IMG/VR virus record: IMGVR_UViG_3300031963_000048
Coordinates: 1 to 64,000 of that record
Origin: a virus
Length of the DNA stretch: 64,000 bases
Direction: 5' to 3' (one strand)
Notes under the pieces: generated by a model
Seen by the model: the letters and a program-made list of their open reading frames with translations, nothing else
The model's database searches: none
What the model was told of the DNA's origin: nothing
Position numbers and translations under genes: made by a program
In this document: piece after piece, positions 7,661-16,886 of the stretch
How the letters are laid out: each line of letters starts with the position of its first letter
Numbering within the stretch: the stretch's first letter is position 1

Positions 7661-8500
7661 GTGGCATTTCCTCGCAGAATATCGGATATTAAACCACTGC
7701 TAACCAATCTTGCACAAACTTCTCATTATGAAGTGCAATTTGGAATGCTGCCTCCAGAGTTGATGTTTTACCTTTCTAGAAGGGGAATCAATCCCAGATT
7801 TATTGCTGAAGGCGCTGGTCTGTTATGCTACTCTGCTGTGCTTCCAACAACATCATTAGGATCTTTTACAGTTGATGGAAATTATATGGGAGTTCAAGAA
7901 AAGTTTGCAAGCTCTAGAATCTATTCAGAAATCACTCTAGATTTTTATGTCGATAGTGATTATCAAATGCTTAACTTTTTAGAATGTTGGATGGAATTTA
8001 TTGCCAGTGGGTCTTTTAATAATCAAGGTCTTATTGGTGAAAACGCACCAATTAGTCAAAATGTCAGTAATTATTTTGTGAGAATGCAATACCCCCAATA
8101 TTATAAGGCAAATCAAGTTAGAATAGTTAAGTTTGATAGGGATTATCGAAGGGAGATTGTATATAATTTTAGAGGGTTGTTTCCATTAAACATAAGTTCA
8201 GTTCCTGTTTCATATACGTCATCAGATACTTTAAAAGTTTCTGCTTCTTTTCAATACGATCGTTATATTGCTGGAGCAACAAATTCCTTTAATCAATTTG
8301 TTATCGGAAATAATAATAATCTCAATCCTCTTCAACCGCAGAATATTCCATCGGCTCCACAATCTGCAGAGGATGTTTTCCGAGCATCTCAGGAAACTTA
8401 TACTTTTGGAGTAAGCAATAGCGAAGCACTTCAGTCAGCATCAGATTCTTTATCTTCAAATCCATTATCTACACAAGCGAACTCAGAAACTCTCTTCTAA
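7661..8500 (+). CDS. 54: gp54-like baseplate tail-tube initiator
   Basis: 279 aa with a GTG start; no better start is in frame. It looks like a tail-tube family protein (LDFYVDSDYQMLNFLECWMEF, then a beta-rich domain with YRREIVYNF and LKVSASFQYDRY) and ends in a serine/asparagine-rich tail. In T4, gp54 sits on gp48 and nucleates the gp19 tube; gp19 has the same fold, so a second tube-like protein is the alternative. Position next to gp48/gp4 and gp26 favours gp54. Confidence 0.68.
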   Translation: MAFPRRISDIKPLLTNLAQTSHYEVQFGMLPPELMFYLSRRGINPRFIAEGAGLLCYSAVLPTTSLGSFTVDGNYMGVQEKFASSRIYSEITLDFYVDSDYQMLNFLECWMEFIASGSFNNQGLIGENAPISQNVSNYFVRMQYPQYYKANQVRIVKFDRDYRREIVYNFRGLFPLNISSVPVSYTSSDTLKVSASFQYDRYIAGATNSFNQFVIGNNNNLNPLQPQNIPSAPQSAEDVFRASQETYTFGVSNSEALQSASDSLSSNPLSTQANSETLF

Positions 8501-8504
8501 ATAA
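8497..8504 (+). promoter_or_regulatory. late promoter CTAAATAA before gp26
   Basis: CTAAATAA overlaps the end of the gp54-like gene, 26 nt before the gp26 ATG. Confidence 0.5.
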
Positions 8505-8530
8505 CTTTACTGACGTTTCTATAGGTTATT

Positions 8531-9250
8531 ATGCCTTTACCAAAAATTTCAACACCGACCTATGAGTTGGAAATTCCTTCTCTAAAGAAAAGTATCAAGT
8601 ATCGCCCATTTCTTGTGAAGGAAGAAAAGGTTTTAATCATTGCAATGGAAAGTGAAGACCCAAAGCAAATTGCTGAAGCAGTAAAAACAGTAATTGGCAA
8701 TTGCATTGTTACTCGTGGAATTAAGATTGAGCAACTTGCAACTTTTGATATTGAATATTTGTTCCTCAACATTCGTGGAAAATCTGTTGGTGAAACCGTT
8801 GATGTTTTAATTACTTGTCCCGATGATGGAAATACACAAGTTCCTGTAAGTATCAATCTAGATGATATTGAAGTTGAGTTTAGAGAAGACCATTCGAGAG
8901 ATATCAAACTTGATGATAGTTTAACTTTGAGAATGAGATATCCATCAATGCAAGAATTTGTCAAGAGTAATTTTATTGCTGGATCTGAAATTTCTGTTGA
9001 TGAAACATTTGATATGATTACCTCTTGTATTGAGCAGATTTATAGTGAAGAAGAGTCTTGGTCATCTTCTGATGTAACAAAAAAAGAACTTAAGGAATTT
9101 CTTGAGCAACTAACTTCTCAACAGTTTAAAGACATTGAAAAGTTTTTTGAAACAATGCCTAAACTTTCTCATACTATTAAAGTTACAAATCCAAATACTG
9201 AAGTGGAAAGTGAAGTAGTATTGGAGGGTCTAACAAGTTTTTTCGCCTAG
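8531..9250 (+). CDS. 26: gp26-like baseplate hub protein
   Basis: 239 aa. The N-terminus has YELEIPSLKKSIKYRPFLVKEEKVLIIAMESED, a pattern characteristic of gp26-type hub proteins in T4-like phages. A middle beta domain (VPVSINLDDIEVEF) and an acidic helical C-terminus follow. gp26 takes part in hub assembly together with gp51. The ATG follows a late promoter. Confidence 0.85.
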   Translation: MPLPKISTPTYELEIPSLKKSIKYRPFLVKEEKVLIIAMESEDPKQIAEAVKTVIGNCIVTRGIKIEQLATFDIEYLFLNIRGKSVGETVDVLITCPDDGNTQVPVSINLDDIEVEFREDHSRDIKLDDSLTLRMRYPSMQEFVKSNFIAGSEISVDETFDMITSCIEQIYSEEESWSSSDVTKKELKEFLEQLTSQQFKDIEKFFETMPKLSHTIKVTNPNTEVESEVVLEGLTSFFA

Positions 9251-9252
9251 GA

Positions 9253-9426
9253 ATGATGCACGAAGACCTTGCATCATACTACAAGACAAACTTTGCCTTG
9301 ATTCAGCACCATAAATATTCATTAACAGAGTTGGAAAATATGATTCCTTGGGAAAGGGAGGTTTATATTACTCTTCTCCAACAATATATTGAAGAGGAAA
9401 CCCTGAAGAATCAAGCGAATGGATAG
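9253..9426 (+). CDS. 51: gp51-like baseplate hub assembly chaperone
   Basis: 57 aa (MMHEDLASYYKTNF at the start, then NMIPWEREVYITLL). The IPWEREVY motif is also seen in small tail chaperones that follow gp26-like genes, and the order 26-51 agrees with cyanophage maps. In T4, gp51 is a catalyst of hub assembly that is absent from the finished virion. It overlaps the next gene by 8 nt. Confidence 0.8.
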   Translation: MMHEDLASYYKTNFALIQHHKYSLTELENMIPWEREVYITLLQQYIEEETLKNQANG

Positions 9427-11026
9427 GGCAGAAGCTGGTTTAAGAGCACAAACAGGTGAAAAACCGGGTGGTGGGTATTATACTGGCACAGAAAGAATTA
9501 CCCTTCAAAAATTTTCTTTAGGTAGAATTACAACCCTCCCAAGAACTGTTTTTGGTGGGCGTGTAGTCTCTGGCGGTGGAGGTAGTGCTGGAGTAGGTGG
9601 AGGAGGTGGCGGTGCTGGCGCCACTACTGGCACAGCAATTGTAGTTAGACCTCAAGTTAGTTTAGTTGATAGAGCACAAGACTTAAGCATTCAAACAACT
9701 CAACAAACAGTTGGCGGTCTTCAGCAGAGTCTTGATGTGATTCGTGTGCAAGTCACCGACTTAAATCAGGGAGTGCAAAACACTGCCAAATTATTGCAAG
9801 CAGAAAGTGCTGTTGAGCAAAATCAACTCAAGCAAGAGCAAGAACAAGAAAGAAGATTAGCAGAGCGTAAAATTCGTCTTGGTAAAGAAAGTGCTCTTGA
9901 AAGAGGAATTCAAGCGGCACTTGCAAGACCAATACTCAAACTTCAACAAACCATTACAAGTTTGTTTGACCGTATTATGGGGTCTCTGACAACATTATTC
10001 TTTGGATGGCTTACAAATCAAGGTATTGAAACCTTAAAAGCACTGACTGAAGGAAATAGTAAAAAACTTGAAGAAATTAAGAATAATGTTATTAAGAATG
10101 TTTTATATGCAATAGGTGCTTTTGCTGCTGTTAAAATAGGATTCGGTCTCTTAATGAGAACGATTACTGGATTAACATTGAGATTGGGGGCACTTGTTGC
10201 TAGAATTGCTTTAGCACCTTTTAGATTAGCAGGGTCAGCAATTGGTGGGTTGCTTGGACTTGGTAGAGGGGCAGCAAGAGCAATTACAGGTGCTGGTGGT
10301 AGGACTCCCATTACTACAAGTGGTGGAAGAGTTTTGAGTAGAAGCGGACCTTTGGGAAGGTTTTTAGGTGGAATTGGAAATATTGGAAAAGGTGCTCAAG
10401 GAGTTTTAAGGGGAGCTGGAAATGTTGCTTCTAAACTTTTTGCTCCTATAGCACTTGGAGTTGGAACTTACAGAATTGCAAAAGGAGATATCACGGGCGG
10501 ATTGTTGTCCTACGCATCTGCTGTCCCAATTATCGGACTTCCTGCTTTAGGTGTTGACATTGCAAGAGAGTATGGTGCTTTTGAAGGAACATTCTTGGGT
10601 AAGAAAAAAGATAATGCGCCAACACCAACACCAACAGCAGCAAAAGTGTCTCCATCACAACCACAAACACCAGCAATGCCGCCAGCATCTGAAATGAAAT
10701 TCAGTGTGGATACTGCAAATATGTTACAGGCACCAGCACAACCTTTAGCACAAGAAACAGCATCTCCTTACGGAACATTAAATATCGAAGGATTGATTCA
10801 AGAAAAACCAGCGGCAAACATGCAGGCACCACCAAAACCAACTACTCCTGTTGGAACATTACCTGAAGCAAAGGCAAATATTATTATGGCAGGTGGTGGT
10901 AGAGATAGAACACAAACAATGGTAGCACAACAAGAACCATTGACTGATGTGCCATTCATACCATCTTCCAATACTGATAATTTTTATGTGCTTTATTCAC
11001 AAATGAATTATAATGTGGTGATGTGA
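9419..11026 (+). CDS. large tail/baseplate protein, possible tape-measure component
   Basis: 535 aa. A glycine-rich stretch near residues 50-70 is followed by a long Q/E-rich coiled coil (about 95-160), a hydrophobic alpha-helical region with AFAAVKIGFGLLMRTITGL (about 235-265) and a Gly/Ala-rich part, then a Pro/Ala/Thr/Gln-rich tail. Cyanophage equivalents are annotated as virion structural or tape-measure proteins. Coiled coil plus hydrophobic helices fit a tape measure (gp29-like) role, but this is inference. Starts within gp51. Confidence 0.7.
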   Translation: MDRAEAGLRAQTGEKPGGGYYTGTERITLQKFSLGRITTLPRTVFGGRVVSGGGGSAGVGGGGGGAGATTGTAIVVRPQVSLVDRAQDLSIQTTQQTVGGLQQSLDVIRVQVTDLNQGVQNTAKLLQAESAVEQNQLKQEQEQERRLAERKIRLGKESALERGIQAALARPILKLQQTITSLFDRIMGSLTTLFFGWLTNQGIETLKALTEGNSKKLEEIKNNVIKNVLYAIGAFAAVKIGFGLLMRTITGLTLRLGALVARIALAPFRLAGSAIGGLLGLGRGAARAITGAGGRTPITTSGGRVLSRSGPLGRFLGGIGNIGKGAQGVLRGAGNVASKLFAPIALGVGTYRIAKGDITGGLLSYASAVPIIGLPALGVDIAREYGAFEGTFLGKKKDNAPTPTPTAAKVSPSQPQTPAMPPASEMKFSVDTANMLQAPAQPLAQETASPYGTLNIEGLIQEKPAANMQAPPKPTTPVGTLPEAKANIIMAGGGRDRTQTMVAQQEPLTDVPFIPSSNTDNFYVLYSQMNYNVVM

Positions 11027-11027
11027 T

Positions 11028-12929
11028 ATGGTAGTAGCATCTCCTCTAAATTTAAAAAAAGTTACGACTTCGGCAAGTGATTCTCAAAAGAAAGTCACTG
11101 AAGCACGAAGCTCTGTAAAAAATATTGGTCAGGTTATTCTAAAAAGAACTAAAGTTAAAAGAGAATCATTTGCACAGACAAATCTTTTTAGAAAAAGAAG
11201 AGAAGAAAATGAAAAAAGAATGATGCTTGAGGATGAACTTGAAGCGCCAAGAGTTGCTATTAGTCTTGGTGGTCCTCAACAACTTACTCAATCAGCAGGC
11301 GTGGGGGGGTTTTTTAATCGAATTTTAGGATTTATTGGATACTTATCTGCTGGGTGGTTGATGAATAATCTTCCGACTTGGATTGCAATGGGTAAAGAGT
11401 TTGTTGCAAGAATTCAAAAAGCAGGTCAAATTCTTTCAGGATTTTTTAATAACACCATTAGATTGTTTGTTAATGTTGGAAATATTTTAGGAGCACTTGG
11501 TCAAAATCTATTGCAGTTTGATTTCTTTGATACTTCAAACCGTGTCAAAACTGCAATGAGTGATTTGAACTTTACGATGGAAAACCTTACAAGTCAAATT
11601 GAAGAAGCATTTGGACTATTAACAACTCCACTCACAGAAGGTAAGTATAGTGGAGAAAAGATTCCTGAAGTGGGCACACAGCAAACTAATGAAGGTGCTT
11701 ATGCAGAACCACCACCTTACAGTGGTGGCACCGTGACTTCAGGGGGTGGGACAAAATATCCCGAATTGGCATCCTTAGTTGTAAAGGGTGAGGGTGGACT
11801 TAATTCAGTTAATAGGGGAAATGCTGGTGATACTCCAGGTGGTGCAAAATCTATTTTTGGCAAAAACCTAACTGATATGACAGTTGGTGAAATTATGCAA
11901 GCTCAAAAAGAAAATAGAGTTTTTGCAGTTGGTAAATATCAATTTATTCCCGTCACTTTAGCTGGTGCGGTTAGACATACTAAAATTCCATTAAATGCTA
12001 AGTTTAATTCTGCAACTCAAAACAGACTGTTTGATTATTTGATTGATGTAAAGAGACCAGAAATTGGTGCATATATTAATGGAAAATCAAATAATAGAAG
12101 ATTAGCTATTCAACAATTGGCAAGAGAATTTGCTTCAGTTGGTCTAGAATATCCTGAAGCTGGTAGAGTTCGTGGGCAATCTAGATATGCTGGTGTTGGT
12201 AGAAATAGAGCTAGTATATCACCTGAAACAGCGGGAGATGCTCTAGATATGCAAAGAAAAGGAGGTCCCGCTCAGACTTCTCAACAATCTACACAGGCAG
12301 TTTCATCTAGAGGAATTACCCCAATTATAACAAGTAGGTATGGGGAATTAAGGGGGACACGAACACATGGTGGATCCGATTTAGCAGTTAAACAAGGCAC
12401 CTCATTAAGGGCTGTTTCTGATGGTGTTATTGTTGATTCTGATTATGAAAACGGATGGGGAAACTTTTTAGTAATGAGAGATAATCTTGGAATTTACCAT
12501 TTATATGGGCATATGCAATCTGGATATAAACGCAGTGGTCCAGTTAAAAAAGGTGAGGTAATTGGCAAAGTTGGAATGAGTGGAAGAACTAGTGGACCTC
12601 ATTTGCACTGGGAAACTGGAACTGGATGGAATGGTGGTACTTTAACTGGTAAATTTGACCCACTAAACAAATATAGTAAATTTGCACCATTTAACACAAC
12701 ATCTGAAGTGCAAATGTCTGCACCACCACAGCAAACAAATATGGTGCCATTATCACTGACACCGGAAAGAAAGGGTCAAGACATTATGATTATTGAACCT
12801 CAACAACAGCAGAATATCATTACTCCTGCATCTGGTGGTGGAGATATGTCACCGTCTCCAATCAGTGATTTTCAACTGTTAAATAACTTTATCAAGAATA
12901 AACTTCTTTTAGATTTAGCATACGTATAA
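11028..12929 (+). CDS. tail-associated peptidoglycan hydrolase with lysozyme-like and M23 domains
   Basis: 633 aa. Residues 1-200 are helical and hydrophobic, like the protein before it. Residues 243-380 resemble a muramidase/transglycosylase domain: KGEGGLNSVNRG with a candidate catalytic E255, AVGKYQFIP at 300-308 and a helical end. Residues 430-535 form an M23 (LytM-type) endopeptidase with metal ligands H447 and D451 (HGGSD), HLYGH (491-495) and HLH (525-527). A glutamine-rich tail follows. It would cut both glycan strands and peptide cross-links during injection. The stop overlaps the next start. Confidence 0.88.
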   Translation: MVVASPLNLKKVTTSASDSQKKVTEARSSVKNIGQVILKRTKVKRESFAQTNLFRKRREENEKRMMLEDELEAPRVAISLGGPQQLTQSAGVGGFFNRILGFIGYLSAGWLMNNLPTWIAMGKEFVARIQKAGQILSGFFNNTIRLFVNVGNILGALGQNLLQFDFFDTSNRVKTAMSDLNFTMENLTSQIEEAFGLLTTPLTEGKYSGEKIPEVGTQQTNEGAYAEPPPYSGGTVTSGGGTKYPELASLVVKGEGGLNSVNRGNAGDTPGGAKSIFGKNLTDMTVGEIMQAQKENRVFAVGKYQFIPVTLAGAVRHTKIPLNAKFNSATQNRLFDYLIDVKRPEIGAYINGKSNNRRLAIQQLAREFASVGLEYPEAGRVRGQSRYAGVGRNRASISPETAGDALDMQRKGGPAQTSQQSTQAVSSRGITPIITSRYGELRGTRTHGGSDLAVKQGTSLRAVSDGVIVDSDYENGWGNFLVMRDNLGIYHLYGHMQSGYKRSGPVKKGEVIGKVGMSGRTSGPHLHWETGTGWNGGTLTGKFDPLNKYSKFAPFNTTSEVQMSAPPQQTNMVPLSLTPERKGQDIMIIEPQQQQNIITPASGGGDMSPSPISDFQLLNNFIKNKLLLDLAYV

Positions 12930-14290
12930 TGTCAATTCAAAAGTCCATATATGAAGAGTTAATTTTAGAATCGAGCGACCGTAGTCGAACGATTGACATT
13001 TCAACAGGTGCTATTTCGATTGATTATTATGAGGATATTTTCTCTCCAACTATTACTGCAAAAATAAAAGTCATCAACACCGGAAACACAATTGTTGCAG
13101 AGAATGGCACCGGAAGGCAGTCAATTTATAATGGTCTTCCTTTAAGAGGTGGTGAAAGAGTTTCGATGAAAATTGCAGGCAACTCTGCAACAAATCCCGG
13201 ACTAGATTTTACAAAAAGAGTTGCAGATTACTTATATGTTTCAAGTATCACTGATGTAATTTCGGAAACCAATCAAGAAAGTTTTACACTTCACTTGGTT
13301 TCTAGAGAAGCAATCACAAATGAAACTGTACGAGTTGGTAAAAAGTTTAAGGTTGATAGTGCAATTAGTGATTCTGTAGAAAATATCTTAACAAATTATC
13401 TTAAAACCGAAAAAATAGGTGCAATTGATAAATCCTCAAACAAATATGGATTTATAGGGAATTTGAGGAAACCCTTTACTCTTTTAGTCTGGTTAGCATC
13501 AAAGGCAGTTCCTCAATCTTCTGGAAGTGCAACTGCTGGATTTTTATTCTATCAAACACAGGATGGATTTCAATTTAGATCTGTTGATGGATTGATTACA
13601 CAACCACCCAGAACAGATATAAACGATACCCGTGTTGTTTATACTTATAATCAGGTCAATCAGGCATATGATGAAAATGACGACAAGGTTAATAATGATT
13701 TTAGAATTTTAAATTATTACATCGAGAAAAATCAAAATCTAATTGAAAAACTTAAACTTGGCACTTATGCAAGTCATCGAATGTTTTTCAATCCACTAGA
13801 TTTTTCATTCTCTAAACCAGAAGAAGGAAAGTTTAAACTTGAAGATTATGCTGGAAAGTCAAATAATCTTGGCAGTCAAATTAAACTACCACCACTATCT
13901 GATGGTTCTGATTTAACACTGGGAGATGTACCAACTAGAATTATTACTGCAGTTTATGATGTGGGGACATTGAATCCTGCAACTAGTTTGGAAGTTTCTT
14001 CAAAAATTAACTCTGACCAAACTTTATATCAATCTCAATCTTTAATGAGATATAATATTCTGTTTACTCAAACTTTGAGTATTATTGTACCATCCAATAC
14101 AAACTTAAGAGCTGGAGACGTAGTTGAATGTCGTTTTCCAAAGATTACACAATCGGACGCGAAGGAATATGACACTGAAACGAGTGGTCTATATATGATT
14201 AAGGAATTGTGTCATCACTTTGATGCGAATCGTTCATATACTTCTATGAAATTAATCAGAGACACTTTTGGAATTAACAAGAAGGCATAA
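12929..14290 (+). CDS. 27: gp27-like baseplate hub subunit
   Basis: 453 aa, longer than T4 gp27 (391 aa). The N-terminal beta domain (IDISTGAISIDYYEDIFSPTITAKIKV) and later LTIIVPSNTNLRAGDVVECRFPKI-type segment, which looks like the second tube-like domain, fit the gp27 hub layout. It lies directly before gp5, its structural partner in T4. The homology call is by layout and context. Start overlaps the preceding stop (TAATG). Confidence 0.7.
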   Translation: MSIQKSIYEELILESSDRSRTIDISTGAISIDYYEDIFSPTITAKIKVINTGNTIVAENGTGRQSIYNGLPLRGGERVSMKIAGNSATNPGLDFTKRVADYLYVSSITDVISETNQESFTLHLVSREAITNETVRVGKKFKVDSAISDSVENILTNYLKTEKIGAIDKSSNKYGFIGNLRKPFTLLVWLASKAVPQSSGSATAGFLFYQTQDGFQFRSVDGLITQPPRTDINDTRVVYTYNQVNQAYDENDDKVNNDFRILNYYIEKNQNLIEKLKLGTYASHRMFFNPLDFSFSKPEEGKFKLEDYAGKSNNLGSQIKLPPLSDGSDLTLGDVPTRIITAVYDVGTLNPATSLEVSSKINSDQTLYQSQSLMRYNILFTQTLSIIVPSNTNLRAGDVVECRFPKITQSDAKEYDTETSGLYMIKELCHHFDANRSYTSMKLIRDTFGINKKA

Positions 14291-14293
14291 TAA

Positions 14294-16309
14294 ATGATAG
14301 ACGAATCACTTCTTAAAAGTAATTTTATCGGTAGAGACGGTTTTCGATGGTGGATTGGACAGATTCCTCCTATCGAGGATATGAATGGTCAAGTAGATGG
14401 TAAGGGATGGGGAAATAGATTTAAAGTAAGAATTATTGGTTATCATCCTTATAGTGAAGCAGAACTTCCTAATGAAGACCTTCCTTGGGCACAATGTTTA
14501 ATTCCAACTACAGCAGGAAGTGGTGCTGCAAATGTAGCGACTGGTGTGCAACTTCAACCAGGCGATACTGTTCTTGGATTCTTTTTGGATGGCGATAATG
14601 CTCAAATTCCTGTAATTCTGGCAACATTTGGCAGAAGTTTTTCTGTTCCCTCAAAAACTTATCAGTCGCCATTTGTTCCTTTTACTGGATATTCTAGTAA
14701 AGTTGAAAAGGCAAAAGTTACTCCAATTCAATCAAATGAAGTAAAAGAAAATTCCAATCCATCGCCTGCAAGCGTCACTGAAGAGCAAGCAGCAGAAATA
14801 GCACAGAGAGTTGGATATCAAGTATTTTCTGAAAACTTTGCAATTGGAAACCAAATTCCATTAGCAAATACTGTTAAGAATACAAGAGTTGATAAAATCA
14901 AATCAATTGTCAAAAATCTTCTTCGTAAATTAAAAAATCTTCAAGGAAACGTAGAAAAAATAGCGCAAACAATTCGTGAAGCAGCAAATAAAATTGTTAC
15001 TTTATGCAATGATTTGATTGGTGGACTTTTTAATTTTTTAATTTATGGAAATGAAGATTTTCCTGGTCTAATAGGTCTTTTAAAACAAGGATTGGATTTG
15101 CTTTACAAACTAGTTTTTTCTCAAGTTCTTGCAGCCACTGGTAATCCAGTTGCAGCACATCTTGCCGGTGTCGCTGCACAAGAAACAATGGTTTTGCCAG
15201 TTAAGGCACTTGAAGAAGCATTTGGATGTATTGCTGGTGCTGCAATTGAAAGTATGAAGAGTTTAGTATTCGATATTCTAAACTCCACCGTCAATAATGT
15301 AGACCGCTTTGTAAGTTGTGCTGCAGATCAATTTGCTGGCACATTGTTAAATTCAATCATTGGTGTGCTTGAAACTTTATTTGATGGTCCCTTGTCGGCA
15401 GTTGAGAAACTTCTTCAATTCTTCTCTAATTTCAATTTGGGAAACATTTTGAGAGAAGCGATTGGGTTGTTGTCTGAATTTGGTGCTGGATTTGCCTGCA
15501 ATCAAAGTTTAGATAATTACAAAGGACTTGTAAATGAGTGGACGGTTGGTGGAGGACCTTCCGGTTCGGTTTCATCAACTGCATCTTCTCTGGTTAATAC
15601 TTATGGAAACATTAGAGATATTACAAATATCATTAGTTCTGGTGTAGACATTAATTCCGTAACAGAATGCTTTACAGGTGCTCTACAATTTGCAAGCCCG
15701 CCAGTTATCAACATTTTTGGTGGGCGTGGATCTGGAGCATCTGCAATTCCTATCTTTGGAAATCTTGTAACAAATCCGGATGGGAATACAACTGCAAGTA
15801 TCATTGGAGTTCAATTGACGAATCCTGGATCTGGTTATGCTTATTCGCCATTTGTTGAAATTATTGATGATGCAGATCAAGGATATGGTGCAGTAGCAAG
15901 AGCACTTATTAATGATAGTGGTCAAGTTGAATCCATTTATATGGTTTCTGAGGGTGAAAATTATTCTGTTGGTAACCTTGCAGAGTTTTCTGTCTTGCGA
16001 GTATTGGTTGAAGATGGTGGAGGTGGATATGAAGATGCAGTTGTCACTGACAATCTTGGAAATGAATACAACTCTCAGATTGTTGATGGTCGTATCTCTC
16101 AAGTCATTCCTCTAAATAATATCGTCGATAGTCTACCTAGACTTAACATAGAATCAGATACTGGATTTGGAGCAATTTTACGCCCCGTCATAGGAGCACT
16201 CAAAGAGACTGGACCTATTCCTGCTTCTCCGGATGCAGATCCTAATTCTCCCAATTCAGCAAATCTTTTTGCACAAGAGGTGCAAACATCCATAGATTGC
16301 CCGATATAA
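14294..16309 (+). CDS. 5: gp5-like baseplate hub protein (OB domain, no lysozyme domain)
   Basis: 671 aa. The N-terminal 120 residues have FIGRDGFRWWIGQIPP, GWGNRFKVRIIGYHPY and LPWAQCLIPTTAGSG, the OB-fold of gp5. The rest is a long helical, hydrophobic region (about 220-420) and a beta-rich repeat region with LTNPGSGYAYSPFVEI. T4 gp5 carries a lysozyme domain between OB and needle; none is visible here, and the enzyme activity appears moved to the 633-aa protein two genes upstream. The needle is encoded by the next gene. Confidence 0.85.
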   Translation: MIDESLLKSNFIGRDGFRWWIGQIPPIEDMNGQVDGKGWGNRFKVRIIGYHPYSEAELPNEDLPWAQCLIPTTAGSGAANVATGVQLQPGDTVLGFFLDGDNAQIPVILATFGRSFSVPSKTYQSPFVPFTGYSSKVEKAKVTPIQSNEVKENSNPSPASVTEEQAAEIAQRVGYQVFSENFAIGNQIPLANTVKNTRVDKIKSIVKNLLRKLKNLQGNVEKIAQTIREAANKIVTLCNDLIGGLFNFLIYGNEDFPGLIGLLKQGLDLLYKLVFSQVLAATGNPVAAHLAGVAAQETMVLPVKALEEAFGCIAGAAIESMKSLVFDILNSTVNNVDRFVSCAADQFAGTLLNSIIGVLETLFDGPLSAVEKLLQFFSNFNLGNILREAIGLLSEFGAGFACNQSLDNYKGLVNEWTVGGGPSGSVSSTASSLVNTYGNIRDITNIISSGVDINSVTECFTGALQFASPPVINIFGGRGSGASAIPIFGNLVTNPDGNTTASIIGVQLTNPGSGYAYSPFVEIIDDADQGYGAVARALINDSGQVESIYMVSEGENYSVGNLAEFSVLRVLVEDGGGGYEDAVVTDNLGNEYNSQIVDGRISQVIPLNNIVDSLPRLNIESDTGFGAILRPVIGALKETGPIPASPDADPNSPNSANLFAQEVQTSIDCPI

Positions 16310-16310
16310 A

Positions 16311-16886
16311 ATGGCAGAAAGAGATAAAAACATTTTTAAAAGACAACTTATTAGTTTTAATCCAAACTTCAGGATTGATACTGCAAACCCTCAGATGGGG
16401 TTGAGTGGTACGGATGTGTATAAAATTTATGGTGTCACTGATAGTGGAGATAACCAATCTTCAATTAGTTTAAGTAGTGGTGGGTTATTTTCAATTTACA
16501 ATGACCAAACCATTCAAATTTCTGGCGGTTCTAAAAATCCTGAAGGAAGAGAAGACGTTGTAATCATTGGTAACAATGGAAATGTTTCCATATCAGCAAA
16601 CGGAATGGTTCGTTTGTATGCGACCAATATTATGATTGAAGCAGAAGAAGATATTCATTTCAAAGCAGGAAGAAATATCACAATGAAGAGTGGTGCTGGT
16701 CGCATCATGATTGATGGTCAACGAGTAGACATAAAAGGAACTAGTGGAAACATTCCTTCTTTACTTGGAATTGATTTTACAAAAAAAGTTTTCTCTGGAA
16801 GTTTTGTTGGTATTGACTTTATTGATAATGCGGTAAGTGGAATTGTTGGCAACGTAATTAACACGGTCGTTGATGCAATATCATGA
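16311..16886 (+). CDS. beta-helical central spike (gp5 C-terminal type)
   Basis: 191 aa. After a 40-residue linker there are regular short strands (VVIIGNNGNVSISANGMV, then NIMIEAEEDIHFKAGRNIT), the pattern of a triple-stranded beta-helix as in the gp5 needle and VgrG tips. It directly follows the gp5 OB protein, so the T4 gp5 needle seems to be a separate polypeptide here. The glycine/valine-rich C-terminus may form the tip. Confidence 0.75.
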   Translation: MAERDKNIFKRQLISFNPNFRIDTANPQMGLSGTDVYKIYGVTDSGDNQSSISLSSGGLFSIYNDQTIQISGGSKNPEGREDVVIIGNNGNVSISANGMVRLYATNIMIEAEEDIHFKAGRNITMKSGAGRIMIDGQRVDIKGTSGNIPSLLGIDFTKKVFSGSFVGIDFIDNAVSGIVGNVINTVVDAIS

